Program-made: the position numbers and the translations under genes
Shown here: positions 1 to 7,704 of the stretch, in pieces
Layout of the letters: each line of letters opens with the position of its first letter
How positions within the stretch are numbered: the stretch's first letter is position 1
NCBI GenBank assembly: GCA_030603495.1
Contig: JAUVXR010000004.1
Span: 65,996-129,995 of the forward strand
From: a bacterium
Lineage (GTDB): Bacteria; Armatimonadota; Zipacnadia; Zipacnadales; Zipacnadaceae
Reading direction: 5' to 3'
Length of the DNA stretch: 64,000 nt
The notes under the pieces: model-generated
Seen by the model: only the letters and a program-made list of their open reading frames with translations
Database searches by the model: none
Told to the model about the DNA's origin: nothing

Positions 1-76
1 CTAAGGCAACACTCAACAGAGTACCGCATGCCCCGCGTTGGGGAAAAGAGCGTTGGATGAATGAGGTGTTCAGGCT

Positions 77-1312
77 ATGACCAATATGACAACTGAGGGA
101 GCACGCCACGCGGTCGTATATGCCCGCGTCTCCTCGAGACAGCAGGAAGAAGAGGGCTTTTCGATACCGGCCCAGTTGAAGCTGCTCAGGGATTATGCCA
201 GTCAATCAGGGCTGGCAGTAAAGCAGGAGTTCGTGGACGTCGAGACCGCCAAGATGACGGGAAGACCGGGCTTTGCGGAGATGGTAGAGTTCCTGACGGA
301 CCACGCCGACCGCTGCAGGATCATTCTGGTGGAGAAGACCGACCGTCTTTACCGTAACCTCCGTGACTATGTCACGTTGGATGAGCTTGACTTGGAGATC
401 CGCTTCGTCAAGGAGAACTTCGTTCTGTCCGCCGACTCCCGCTCGACGGAAAAGTTCATGCACGGCATCAAGGTCCTGATGGCAAAGAACTATATCGACA
501 ATCTCTCCGAGGAAACGAGCAAGGGCATGCGGGAGAAAGCCGAGCAGGGAACTTGGCCTTCCCGGGCCCCTCTGGGATACCTTAATGTGGATACAAAGGG
601 CAAGCGACACATTGTCCTGGACCCTGAGATCGCGCCGCTGATTTGCCGACTATTCGAGCTGTATGCGACTGGTGACTACTCGTTGCTGGAAGTGACCCGC
701 CAGATCAATGAGGAAGGCCTATGTCATCAGAGAAGCGGGCGTCCAGTTATTAGGAGCGCTATCCATAAGAGCCTTCGCAACCCTATATACTACGGCGACT
801 TCGTTTGGGACGGGAAACACTACTCGGGAACTCACGACCCCATAGTCTCCAAAGAACTGTGGGACAAGGTTCAGCAGGTTCTACACACCAGGGGTAACCG
901 CCGGACTCGACACCAGAAGCACTGGTGGGCTTTCCAGGGGCTTGTGTCGTGTGCGCACTGTGGCTGCGCACTGGTCGCCGAGGAAAAGAAGGGCAAGTAC
1001 GTCTACTATCACTGCACCGGGAATAGGGGGAAGTGTGGTGAACCCTGGGTGCGTGAAGAGGAACTCTCGCGGCAGTTTGGGGAGGTTCTAAGAGACCTAC
1101 ACTTTGAGCCCGAGATACTGGAATGGGTGCGGGATACCCTCCGCGCCAGCCACGCCGACGAAAAGGAATTCCACGACAAGGTGGTTGCTGATCTGCAGAA
1201 GCAATATCAGAAACTACAGGACCGGATTGACGCGATGTACGTTGACAAGCTCGACGGAAGTATCTCGGGTGCCTACTTCGAGGAGAAGAGCGCCGAGTGG
1301 CGTAAAGAATAA
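77..1312 (+). CDS. Large serine recombinase (probably truncated by an in-frame stop)
   Basis: A site-specific DNA integrase/resolvase of the large serine family. Residues about 12-150 form the resolvase catalytic domain, with the nucleophile serine in YARVSSRQQ. Residues about 160-260 are the Recombinase domain (APLGYLNVDTKGK). Residues about 285-330 hold a zinc ribbon (CAHCGCAL, then HCTGNRGKCG). The frame ends at TAA (1310-1312) inside the coiled-coil region, where relatives continue with about 90 more residues. The continuation is present in the same frame just downstream. GAGGTG at 62-67 is a fitting ribosome binding site. The gene points at the 3' end of tRNA-Glu, so it is probably the integrase of an element extending left of the window. 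Whether the shortened protein works is unknown. Confidence 0.85.
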   Translation: MTNMTTEGARHAVVYARVSSRQQEEEGFSIPAQLKLLRDYASQSGLAVKQEFVDVETAKMTGRPGFAEMVEFLTDHADRCRIILVEKTDRLYRNLRDYVTLDELDLEIRFVKENFVLSADSRSTEKFMHGIKVLMAKNYIDNLSEETSKGMREKAEQGTWPSRAPLGYLNVDTKGKRHIVLDPEIAPLICRLFELYATGDYSLLEVTRQINEEGLCHQRSGRPVIRSAIHKSLRNPIYYGDFVWDGKHYSGTHDPIVSKELWDKVQQVLHTRGNRRTRHQKHWWAFQGLVSCAHCGCALVAEEKKGKYVYYHCTGNRGKCGEPWVREEELSRQFGEVLRDLHFEPEILEWVRDTLRASHADEKEFHDKVVADLQKQYQKLQDRIDAMYVDKLDGSISGAYFEEKSAEWRKE

Positions 1313-1597
1313 GCAGACACACGGCGGAAGATCGAACTCCACGAACAGGCGAATCAGAGCTACATCGAAGAGGGCCTTCAACTACTCGAACTGGCCGACA
1401 AGTCCTACGACCTGTACACCGCCCAATGCCCAGAGGAGCAGCGTAGACTGCTTAATTGCGTGGTTTCACATGCTACCTGGGGTAACGGCTCCTTGTCCCC
1501 GGTCTACCGGCCTCCGTTTGACCTTATCGCCCACTCGAACCACGAGTATGCCTGTAACCACAAGGGCTCTGACGATTTTGAAGCCCAAAAAGACATT
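1313..1597 (+). pseudogene. C-terminal remainder of the serine recombinase after the in-frame stop
   Basis: Directly after the TAA at 1310 the same frame stays open and reads ADTRRKIELHEQANQSYIEE, then LLELADKSYDLYTAQ and PEEQRRLLNCVVSHATW. This is the usual C-terminal coiled coil and tail of this recombinase family. One base change (CAA Gln to TAA) explains the break, because relatives commonly have KEQ at this point (family knowledge, not checked). The open frame runs on through the tRNA gene to 1780, but that last part cannot be ancestral protein sequence. It could also be a readthrough product, but no recoding signal was seen. Confidence 0.7.
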
Positions 1598-1640
1598 TGG
1601 TACCCCCACGGGGAGTCGAACCCCGGCTTCCGGACTGAGA
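1598..1640. other. Probable attachment site in the 3' half of tRNA-Glu
   Basis: The recombinase frame abuts the tRNA 3' end, the usual geometry when an element integrates into the 3' end of a tRNA and restores it. The second copy of the core would lie left of position 1, so the direct repeat cannot be seen here. The exact limits are not determined. Confidence 0.35.
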
Positions 1641-1673
1641 ATCCGGCGTCCTTGGCCACTAGACTATGGGGGC
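1598..1673 (-). tRNA. tRNA-Glu (CUC anticodon)
   Basis: The minus strand folds as a full cloverleaf of 76 nt. The acceptor stem is GCCCCCA with UGGGGGU, the D arm is GUCUAGUGGCCAAGGAC, and the anticodon stem CCGGA/UCCGG encloses loop UUCUCAG with anticodon CUC. The T arm is CGGGG-UUCGACU-CCCCG, and the 3' CCA is encoded. The first pair is G-U, which is slightly unusual. A strong promoter lies 15 bp upstream. The recombinase remnant ends right at the tRNA 3' end, which marks this tRNA as an element integration site. Confidence 0.95.
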
Positions 1674-1687
1674 ACCCTTGGCTCGTA

Positions 1688-1716
1688 AGTATAGACATGG
1701 CAGCCCGTCGTGTCAA
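1688..1716 (-). promoter_or_regulatory. Sigma-70 promoter of tRNA-Glu
   Basis: On the minus strand TTGACA (1716-1711) and TATACT (1693-1688) are separated by exactly 17 bp. Transcription would start about 8 nt before the mature tRNA. Confidence 0.8.
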
Positions 1717-1980
1717 GATCGCCACCACCTGGGCGGCTCTCCAATGTTACCGGCTCGGGGCAGAGGACAAAGCCCACTGAGAGCGTATTGCGCTGAATTC
1801 GTAGACCGAGTTCGCCCAAAAGGCGTTTCTGGTGCAACGAGATTGCATTTGCTATGTGCCGCGGTATGTCTACTCGCTTAGTGCCTGGGAGGTTTGCTGT
1901 CTATGCCCGCCGGTGCACATCGCCGAAAGGGCTCCCTTGCCCGGCTGCTGACTTCGCCCCTTGGCCCCTCGTCCTGAGTG
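1717..1980. other. Intergenic stretch without a recognisable gene
   Basis: No ORF with a recognisable product, RNA fold or repeat was seen between the tRNA promoter and the lipoprotein gene. Short open frames here have no ribosome binding site or familiar sequence. Confidence 0.5.
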
Positions 1981-2514
1981 CTAAGACACTGACTGCAATG
2001 CCACTATGAAGTACATCCCATAGTGGCCCGAGTCCTTGGTGAACTCGTGCCAGACGAGCCTGTCGTAATGGTAGGGGACGTATCCGTTCTTGGTGACGGT
2101 GACGTCCACTATCCAGTACGAGACGCTGCGCACGAGGATAGTGCTGAAATCTTCCCAGTATCCATTGAAGTTCCAGGTAAAGCTCCCGTCTGGGTCACCA
2201 CCAATGAAGTATATCGTCTTTTGCTCTGCGGTCGAATCCGCGAAGAACTGATAGACCTGCTCATCGTAGTCCAGCACGTCCTCGTGCACTTCGATCGTGA
2301 CCATGGCCTCGAGGGGGTTACCATCCCCGTCAGTAACGGCAACGGCCAAAGTCAGATCAACGTCCACCGGCGGGCTCGGTGGCGGGTTGTAATCTAATCC
2401 GGACGAACACCCGCTCGAGCACAACATCACCCCGGTTGCTAGGCTGCTCAGAACCAACGCAAGCCAGATCGTCTTTGTTACTGCGCACCGAGCTTTCTGA
2501 CTCTTGCTGCACAT
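1981..2514 (-). CDS. Putative lipoprotein with a carboxypeptidase-regulatory-like domain
   Basis: The start ATG at 2514 is chosen because GAGGGTGAG precedes it and a signal peptide follows at once (TKTIWLALVLSSLATGVML, then CSSGC as lipobox). The mature part opens with a proline-rich spacer (NPPPSPPVDVD). It then has a beta-rich domain of about 130 residues (LAVAVTDGDGNPLEAMVTIE, later VTVTKNGYVPYHYD) that resembles Ig-like or CarboxypepD_reg folds. It is probably anchored in the membrane facing the periplasm or the surface. The function is unknown. It stands alone downstream of the flagellar-like operon on the same strand, separated by a terminator-like hairpin. Confidence 0.6.
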   Translation of the reverse strand: MCSKSQKARCAVTKTIWLALVLSSLATGVMLCSSGCSSGLDYNPPPSPPVDVDLTLAVAVTDGDGNPLEAMVTIEVHEDVLDYDEQVYQFFADSTAEQKTIYFIGGDPDGSFTWNFNGYWEDFSTILVRSVSYWIVDVTVTKNGYVPYHYDRLVWHEFTKDSGHYGMYFIVALQSVS

Positions 2515-2813
2515 GTGCTCACCCTCATCGGACTCATCAGTTATCGCTCTCCGTACTTGGGAACTTCTCTGGTTGACGCGTTGATTCCTCTGTATGACCT
2601 GGGCCATCCTAGTTGCTAGCGCCAGCTCCTGCAACTACTGCTCCAGGGCCACTCTGCTGCTGGAGATCGGTGTTCTTCTTCGCGCGCTGCACCTCCCGCA
2701 ACGGGAATACCTGGTCCAGTTACCCCGTGGCGTACGTATGGCACAGCACGCGAGGGCTGGGCTTGGATCGGTGGGCGCAAAGCCGCGGCAGGCTACTTGG
2801 CTGAGAATGCAAA

Positions 2814-2838
2814 GGGCTCAGGCCAAGCGCCCGAGCCC
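2814..2838 (-). terminator. Hairpin terminator after the flagellar-like operon
   Basis: GGGCTC (2814-2819) pairs with GAGCCC (2833-2838), and the inner arms extend the stem. On the minus strand it is followed by TTTGCATT, a weak U tract. It lies 38 bp beyond the stop of the last gene of the operon. Confidence 0.5.
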
Positions 2839-2876
2839 TGCAATGCGGGGGAAGTCGACCCCGTGCCCGTCAGCGG

Positions 2877-4067
2877 CTAAGCTGGCTCGGAGGCGGCCAG
2901 TTGGAGGATACGTACGCCAAGCTGGTCCTCGACTGCCACGATTTCGCCGAAGGCTACTACCTTATCACCCGCTAGGACCTCCACCCTTTCGTCCAGGCTC
3001 TTGTCCAGCACCACCACCGAGCCGACCCGCAATTCGAGCAATTCGGCCAGTGGCACCGCGACCTCGCCCAGCCTGAGCTGGATGTTGACTGGAATCGCGG
3101 ACAGCGACTCTAATCCTGCTCCATCTTCCCCGCAAAGCCGGCTTATCAGCTCCCGCGCAGAACCGTGTGCCTCTAGCTGTTGATCTCGGGTAGTGTCTTC
3201 GCTCATCGGCGTTTCGGTCTCCTTGAAGATTTCTGTCCGGAGCAGGCGTACGCCAAGCTGCCCGCCCCGTGCGCCAGCGCGTCCGGTGGCCACAACGCAG
3301 TCATCCGCCTGTAAGTGGACCACCATCTCCTCGCCGCGGGGCAGGGGGATAACGTCACCTGGTTCCATTGTGGCGACTTCGACCAAGCTCAGTGATACGC
3401 CCGGCAGGATCGCCGCCAGCTTAACCGGTGCCTGCTGCAATTCCCCCAGGCCAAGCGCCGGTTGCCCCGCGTCCCGGTCGCTCGCTACTCGCACCCGCCA
3501 AGCCTCCGTCGGCGCAGTCATCACAACATTACCTTCTGCTGAACCTATCACGAGTCGGAAAAGTAGGGTAAAGCCCTCTCGGCCCTGGCCCAATTTCCCA
3601 GGTGGCAGCGAGGCCAATAGTTGATGTTCGGCCCGCTTGCGGAACAGCATGCGTACCAGGTTGTCGGCCAGCGCTACGAGGTACAGTCGCAGGACGGCGA
3701 GGTCCACCTCAGTTAGGGTCTCGCTCGGTGGGGCCAGCTTAGTCGGATATCCCAACAAAGCCACCACGCAGCGAGCGGCCAGTGGCTGGCCCAGCGTTAT
3801 CACCAACCGACCAGCCTCGCCCAACTCGGTCACGAGCGCCGGCCCGCCGACCAGCGGCAACCCCGCCATATCAGACCGCTGCCACACCAACTCAGGCACA
3901 TCCACGCTAGCGCCAGCGCCCAGGTAACTGCGGCTAATGCGACCCAGTGCCTCAGCTAGCGCCGGCAACTCAGCGTGCAGTGCCTCGCGTTCGGCGCTGC
4001 TCAGTTGCCAGACGGGCGGCCACTGCGTGGCTCGGGATGTGGTCTCAGGTGGTAATAGCATCGTCAC
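2877..4067 (-). CDS. FliM-FliN fusion (C-ring / SctQ-like switch protein)
   Basis: A cytoplasmic ring protein of flagellar or type III secretion systems. Residues about 40-190 match the FliM core (TLTEVDLAVLRLYLVALA, then FTLLFRLVIGSAEGNVVM). Residues about 212-275 form a first SpoA domain. After a polar linker (about 280-310), residues about 320-388 form a second, FliN-like SpoA domain (IPVNIQLRLGEVAVPLAELL). Two SpoA domains in one chain resemble SctQ of injectisomes and fused FliM-FliN. The N-terminal CheY-binding EIDxLL motif of FliM is not seen. The start (GTG 4067, or ATG 4061) overlaps the fliJ-like gene. It is the last gene of the operon. Confidence 0.8.
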   Translation of the reverse strand: MTMLLPPETTSRATQWPPVWQLSSAEREALHAELPALAEALGRISRSYLGAGASVDVPELVWQRSDMAGLPLVGGPALVTELGEAGRLVITLGQPLAARCVVALLGYPTKLAPPSETLTEVDLAVLRLYLVALADNLVRMLFRKRAEHQLLASLPPGKLGQGREGFTLLFRLVIGSAEGNVVMTAPTEAWRVRVASDRDAGQPALGLGELQQAPVKLAAILPGVSLSLVEVATMEPGDVIPLPRGEEMVVHLQADDCVVATGRAGARGGQLGVRLLRTEIFKETETPMSEDTTRDQQLEAHGSARELISRLCGEDGAGLESLSAIPVNIQLRLGEVAVPLAELLELRVGSVVVLDKSLDERVEVLAGDKVVAFGEIVAVEDQLGVRILQLAASEPA

Positions 4068-4506
4068 ACACAGTACGGCTAATCAGTTTTGCGCGTACCA
4101 GCTCGTCAATGTGCTTATCCGCGGCTCGGCGGGTTGCCCGCCGGCTTTCCTCGTCCCGGCGAGCTAAGGCCGTCTCCGTGGCTCGGCGCATCTGCGCTGC
4201 GCCGACTAGTTCTGCCCGCCTGCCGTGCATACGTTCAGCCAGCCCGTGGCGCAGTTGCTCCGTCTTCTCAATATGCCAGCGCAAGGCCTGCGCCGTGCGC
4301 TGCCGGTGCTGGTGCCACTGGATGGTCGCGATCGCGCTGGTGCTCACGCTCTGCCGGAGGACCCGCTCTTGCTGATCCAATGCAGCCAGCCTATTCTCAG
4401 CCGCTGCCATCGCCCGCTGGCATATCGCCACTCGGCGCCCACACAACTGCTCATGCTTGAGCCGGTGAGCAAGCACCCTGCACAACCGGCTGCTGCCGCC
4501 TTCCAT
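4045..4506 (-). CDS. fliJ: FliJ-like coiled-coil export chaperone
   Basis: A 153-residue, highly charged, all-helical protein. It has the size and composition of FliJ, the stalk protein that docks in the FliI ATPase hexamer and links it to the export gate. The C-terminal helix (TALARRDEESRRATRRAADK, then HIDELVRAKL) matches the FliJ pattern of a basic helix ending in an LDE-like motif. A GGAAGGAAGAG box precedes the ATG at 4506. It lies 21 bp after fliI and overlaps the next gene by 23 bp, so the products are probably made together. The identity rests mainly on context and coiled-coil pattern, because FliJ sequences are poorly conserved. Confidence 0.65.
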   Translation of the reverse strand: MEGGSSRLCRVLAHRLKHEQLCGRRVAICQRAMAAAENRLAALDQQERVLRQSVSTSAIATIQWHQHRQRTAQALRWHIEKTEQLRHGLAERMHGRRAELVGAAQMRRATETALARRDEESRRATRRAADKHIDELVRAKLISRTVCDDAITT

Positions 4507-4527
4507 CTCTTCCTTCCTACAAGTGCG

Positions 4528-5865
4528 CTAACTACTCATCAGCTTGCGGAGCCACTCTCTGGTCTGGTCAACGTCGGCCGACTCATTGGGGCCCTGCTGG
4601 AGAAATCGGTTCATCTCAGCCCGCAGCGCCACCGCCCGATCCACCTGCGGGTCACTGCCCCGGCTGTATGCGCCCACGTTTATCAAGTCCCGGGCCTCGT
4701 TGTAGGCGGCCAGCAGCGACTTGAACTCCGCTGCGGCCTGAACGTGGTCACGGCTCGCCACATCGTTCATCAGTCGCGACACCGATCCCGTCACATCAAT
4801 AGCCGGATAGTGGCCGGATTCAGCTAGCTGCCGGGACAGCACAATGCGCCCGTCGAGTATCGCGCTGACAGCGTCAGCCACTGGGTCGTGGAGGTCATCA
4901 CGCTCGACCAGCACAGTATAGAGCGCGGTTATAGTGCCTTCGCCGGTAGCGCCGGCCCGCTCCAATAGGGACGGGAGCATCGTGTACAGCGACGGAGGGT
5001 AGCCTCCCGTGGTCGGCATCTCCCCAGCCGCCAGGCCCACCTCACGCTGGGCCTGGGCCAGCCGGGTCAGGGAATCCATGAGCAACAGGACATTGGCCCC
5101 GCTGTCCCGGAAATACTCGGCGATCGCAGTCGCCGCCATGCCCGTCTGGAGCCGAAGCAAGGGCGGCTGGTCGGAGGTAGTCACTACCACCACGGAGTTG
5201 CTCAGACCCTCGCCGAGGTCCCTCTGGAGGAAGTCGAGCACCTCGCGACCGCGTTCGCCGACCAGGGCGATGACGTTCACATCCGCCGTAGTATGCTGGG
5301 CAATCATCCCCAGCAGCACGCTCTTGCCGACTCCTGCCCCCGAGAAGATGCCCAGGCGCTGTCCTTGGCAGCAGGTCAGCAGACCATCAATGGCCCGCAC
5401 GCCCGTCCACAGTGGCGCGGCGACGCGGCGGCGCTTCAGCGGAAGGGGCGGGGCGGCTTGCACGGGGCGGTAAGTCTGCACGGAGACCGGGCCTTTTTCG
5501 TCCAGGGGACGACCAAAGCAATCTACTACCCGGCCCAGCAGCTGCGGCCCGACGCCGATCTGGAGAGGTTGGCCGGTGGCGAGAACCTGACAGCCGGGCT
5601 CCACGCCCTGGAGCGGACCAAGGGTGAGTAGGACAGTGTGCTTATCGCGGAAGGCGACCACCTGCGCATGGATAGAGCCACTGCTGCCGCTGGGCTGCAG
5701 GATGCATAGCTCCCCGATCTGCGCCGGTGGGCCTTGGGCGACGATGGTTAGGCCGGATACCTCTACCACCCGGCCCATGCGCTGGAAGCGCCCGGCTACC
5801 TTCGTCCGCTCGACGAGGTCGTCCAACTGCCGCACATACTCAGCGATGACGGATTGAGTCGTCAC
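4528..5865 (-). CDS. fliI: Flagellar/type III secretion ATPase FliI
   Basis: The AAA-like export ATPase of the F1-beta family that energises substrate unfolding at the export gate. The 445-residue length is normal. The P-loop FSGAGVGKS lies at about 174-182, Walker B NVLLLMDSLTRLAQAQREV at about 259-277, and the hallmark GYPPSLYTMLPSLLERAG follows. The N-terminal beta barrel and the DDLHDPVADAVSAILDGRI stretch also fit FliI/SctN rather than ATP synthase. The likely start is GTG 5865, behind a GGGGGGCAGAGG box. It sits between the fliH- and fliJ-like genes with gaps of 22 and 21 bp, the classical order. Confidence 0.95.
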   Translation of the reverse strand: MTTQSVIAEYVRQLDDLVERTKVAGRFQRMGRVVEVSGLTIVAQGPPAQIGELCILQPSGSSGSIHAQVVAFRDKHTVLLTLGPLQGVEPGCQVLATGQPLQIGVGPQLLGRVVDCFGRPLDEKGPVSVQTYRPVQAAPPLPLKRRRVAAPLWTGVRAIDGLLTCCQGQRLGIFSGAGVGKSVLLGMIAQHTTADVNVIALVGERGREVLDFLQRDLGEGLSNSVVVVTTSDQPPLLRLQTGMAATAIAEYFRDSGANVLLLMDSLTRLAQAQREVGLAAGEMPTTGGYPPSLYTMLPSLLERAGATGEGTITALYTVLVERDDLHDPVADAVSAILDGRIVLSRQLAESGHYPAIDVTGSVSRLMNDVASRDHVQAAAEFKSLLAAYNEARDLINVGAYSRGSDPQVDRAVALRAEMNRFLQQGPNESADVDQTREWLRKLMSS

Positions 5866-5887
5866 CTCTGCCCCCCTGACAGCGCAG

Positions 5888-6489
5888 CTACTGTTCGATA
5901 GATGTCAGCAGCGTTGTTTGAATGCGGCCGAACTGGGTGGGGATATTAGCGTCAAGGATCCCGTGGTCGCTTTCCACCACACACCCACCCCGCTCCACCC
6001 CCCGGTCGGCTATCACCCGCAGATGGGAAAATCGCCCCAGAACTGTGTCATCGGTCGCCAGAGCTTGTTCTACCAGCGGTCTGTCATCAGGATGAACCCG
6101 CACCTGTAGCTCGCCCTCGCAGGCCACCTCATCCAGAGCAGCCTTGACAGTACGCTCCACGACCCGCCGGTCCTGGCGTATCTCGGCAGCCACAATGCGG
6201 CGGGCAATGCTGATCGCCAGGCGAACGACGTGTGGGCGCAACTCGTCAAGCAGCCGCTCTCTGTCGCGGGCGAGCTGAGTGGTTAAGTCATGCAGCAAGT
6301 GGCGGATACGCGCCATCCGTTGAAGTTCAGTATCCGGCTGATCCGGCCCGCCGGAACTCGGCCTGAGCCCCGCCCCTTCCCGCACCAGTGTGGCCCCCCC
6401 CCCTGCGCAAAGCTGCTTTCCAGCCGTACAGGCCGTACCCACAGTCCGGCGTGGGTAATATCTGTCTTCTTGACCAGGTGGTTCGCCAT
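5888..6489 (-). CDS. fliH: FliH-like ATPase regulator, frame broken at a ten-base G tract
   Basis: FliH/SctL is the peripheral stalk that binds FliI and the C-ring. The C-terminal part is clear: LRPHVVRLAISIARRIVAAE, VRVHPDDRPLVEQA, then RGGCVVESDHGILDANI, the FliH signature. The natural start is ATG 6489, two bases after the stop of the preceding gene. That frame reads MANHLVKKTDITHAGLWV and RPVRLESSFAQGGG and then meets a run of ten G (6394-6403). Downstream of the run the FliH frame is shifted by one. As it stands, the product from 6489 would terminate at 6283. The rest could start only at ATG 6442 or 6313. The gene is therefore phase-variable, decayed or mis-sequenced. Confidence 0.75.
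6394..6403. repeat. Homopolymer tract of ten C (ten G in the coding strand)
   Basis: Ten consecutive C on the plus strand lie exactly where the fliH-like reading frame changes. It is the longest G/C homopolymer noticed in the window. Such tracts slip during replication and also cause sequencing or assembly errors. Confidence 0.9.
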
Positions 6490-6490
6490 A

Positions 6491-7525
6491 TTAATCACCA
6501 TCCGAGCCAGTATTGAATACGGCTGCGGTCGGTTCAGGGCACGGGTTGTTTTCGCTCGCCGTGCGCTTCAGCTGCAAGGCATCTGCTAATGAGCGCAACG
6601 TCTCATCACGAGCTGGGTGGGTCGCTGTCGGCAGTGAGCTCGCGTCGATATCTAGCACGCTGCGGCCCTGTCGTGTGATCTCTTCGTCCGGCATGTTTTG
6701 CAGGGCCACTGCCACCACTTCGGGGCGTTCTCCGCCCACCAACGCTGTAACCTCGTCCGGCGACAGCTCTGCCAGGAAATGAAGCGGATTTGGCCGCTCG
6801 ACCGAAGCCGAGCTTATCTCAGTTGGAGGCGCTTCGACTTGGCGCTCGTACTGCGTTCGCCACCGCAGCACTAGGTATGCCGCCATGGCCAGCACAACAC
6901 AGACGGCGGTCAGTCCCAGCGCGGCTTTCCACGGATCAGATAATATTGCGGCGGTCGGGGCCGCACCCGCGGAGACGAGGGCAGGCTCCAATAGTCTTGC
7001 TGCCGCCGGGGTCGGCTGACCTTGAGAAAACAGCAGGGCGCCACTGCTGTCAGTGATGAGCAGGTCCGTCCGCTGCAGCCCCTGGACAGTGTGGAGCACC
7101 AAGGCAGTCAGACTGTCGAGCCAGCTGTCAGGGCGTGGGCTGGTGGCCTCAAGATGCAAGGAGAGCGCCAGGCGAGGCGAATCAGCAGACTTAGCTTCCA
7201 GCAAAGGGGTTGCAAAGATGGCGTCGGCGGAAGCAACGTAGTCATAGCCGGCCAGCATACTTTCCAGACGCTGGGCAATTTCGGCCTGCTCGCGCCGTCG
7301 GGTGCCCGGTAGAGGCAGAGAGAGGATGCTCGTGGCAGAAGCACGCGCAGCAGGTAGATCACTGCCGTCCGGGACGGCAGACCACTGCGCAGCGGGCACA
7401 GAATATGCCTGATAGGTCGCCGCACCCAGTGCGGCGACTACCGCTGCCAGCACGGTAAGAGATAGAACTCTGGCCGCCGCTCTAAGCGACTGCCACCACT
7501 GAAGAATCTCGCGAAGCGCCTCCAT
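6491..7525 (-). CDS. Reduced FliF MS-ring protein fused to a FliG-like middle domain
   Basis: A 344-residue inner-membrane protein. TM1 spans about 19-40. Residues about 88-168 match the FliF/SctJ ring-building motif 3 region (LHTVQGLQRTDLLITDSSG). TM2 lies at about 201-221. The cytoplasmic tail then contains NPLHFLAELSPDEV and RPEVVAVALQNMPDEE at about 246-282. These resemble the FliG middle-domain pattern NPFSFLRDVDPQQL and HPQTIALILAYLDPEQA. FliF is normally over 500 residues, so the RBM1/2 domains appear to be missing. It is the first gene of the operon and carries a promoter and palindrome upstream. The FliF part is well supported. The FliG part is a short match and should be tested by profile search. 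Confidence 0.75.
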   Translation of the reverse strand: MEALREILQWWQSLRAAARVLSLTVLAAVVAALGAATYQAYSVPAAQWSAVPDGSDLPAARASATSILSLPLPGTRRREQAEIAQRLESMLAGYDYVASADAIFATPLLEAKSADSPRLALSLHLEATSPRPDSWLDSLTALVLHTVQGLQRTDLLITDSSGALLFSQGQPTPAAARLLEPALVSAGAAPTAAILSDPWKAALGLTAVCVVLAMAAYLVLRWRTQYERQVEAPPTEISSASVERPNPLHFLAELSPDEVTALVGGERPEVVAVALQNMPDEEITRQGRSVLDIDASSLPTATHPARDETLRSLADALQLKRTASENNPCPEPTAAVFNTGSDGD

Positions 7526-7536
7526 CCCCGTCCCCC

Positions 7537-7552
7537 CATGACTTTAGTCATG
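7537..7552. promoter_or_regulatory. Perfect palindrome upstream of the flagellar-like operon
   Basis: CATGACT-TT-AGTCATG is a perfect 7+2+7 inverted repeat centred about 20 bp upstream of the first start codon, inside the leader. It could be an operator for a dimeric regulator or a short RNA hairpin near the ribosome binding site. Confidence 0.45.
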
Positions 7553-7675
7553 CGCGAATCTTCAGGGCGCGGGGATGGGCGTTCAGTGACTATTGCCCTT
7601 GAATTGCTATTGAGGTGGTCTGCGAACTCGCTGCGAGTATTAGGCTAGTGATCCTTCTCCCATCCCTCGGCCGTC

Positions 7676-7704
7676 TTTATACCATATGTTCCACAAATTG
7701 TCAA
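7676..7704 (-). promoter_or_regulatory. Sigma-70 promoter of the flagellar-like operon
   Basis: On the minus strand TTGACA (7704-7699) and TATAAA (7681-7676) are 17 bp apart. Transcription would start near 7669 and leave a leader of about 143 nt before the FliF-like start. A housekeeping promoter, rather than a sigma-28 or sigma-54 site, suggests constitutive expression. Confidence 0.7.

Noticed and set aside
1504-1728. Short minus-strand frame over the tRNA gene
   Set aside because: It is the tRNA-Glu gene read as protein.
3000-3200. Possible separate fliN gene
   Set aside because: The second SpoA domain continues in the same frame as the FliM part, with no stop or start between them.
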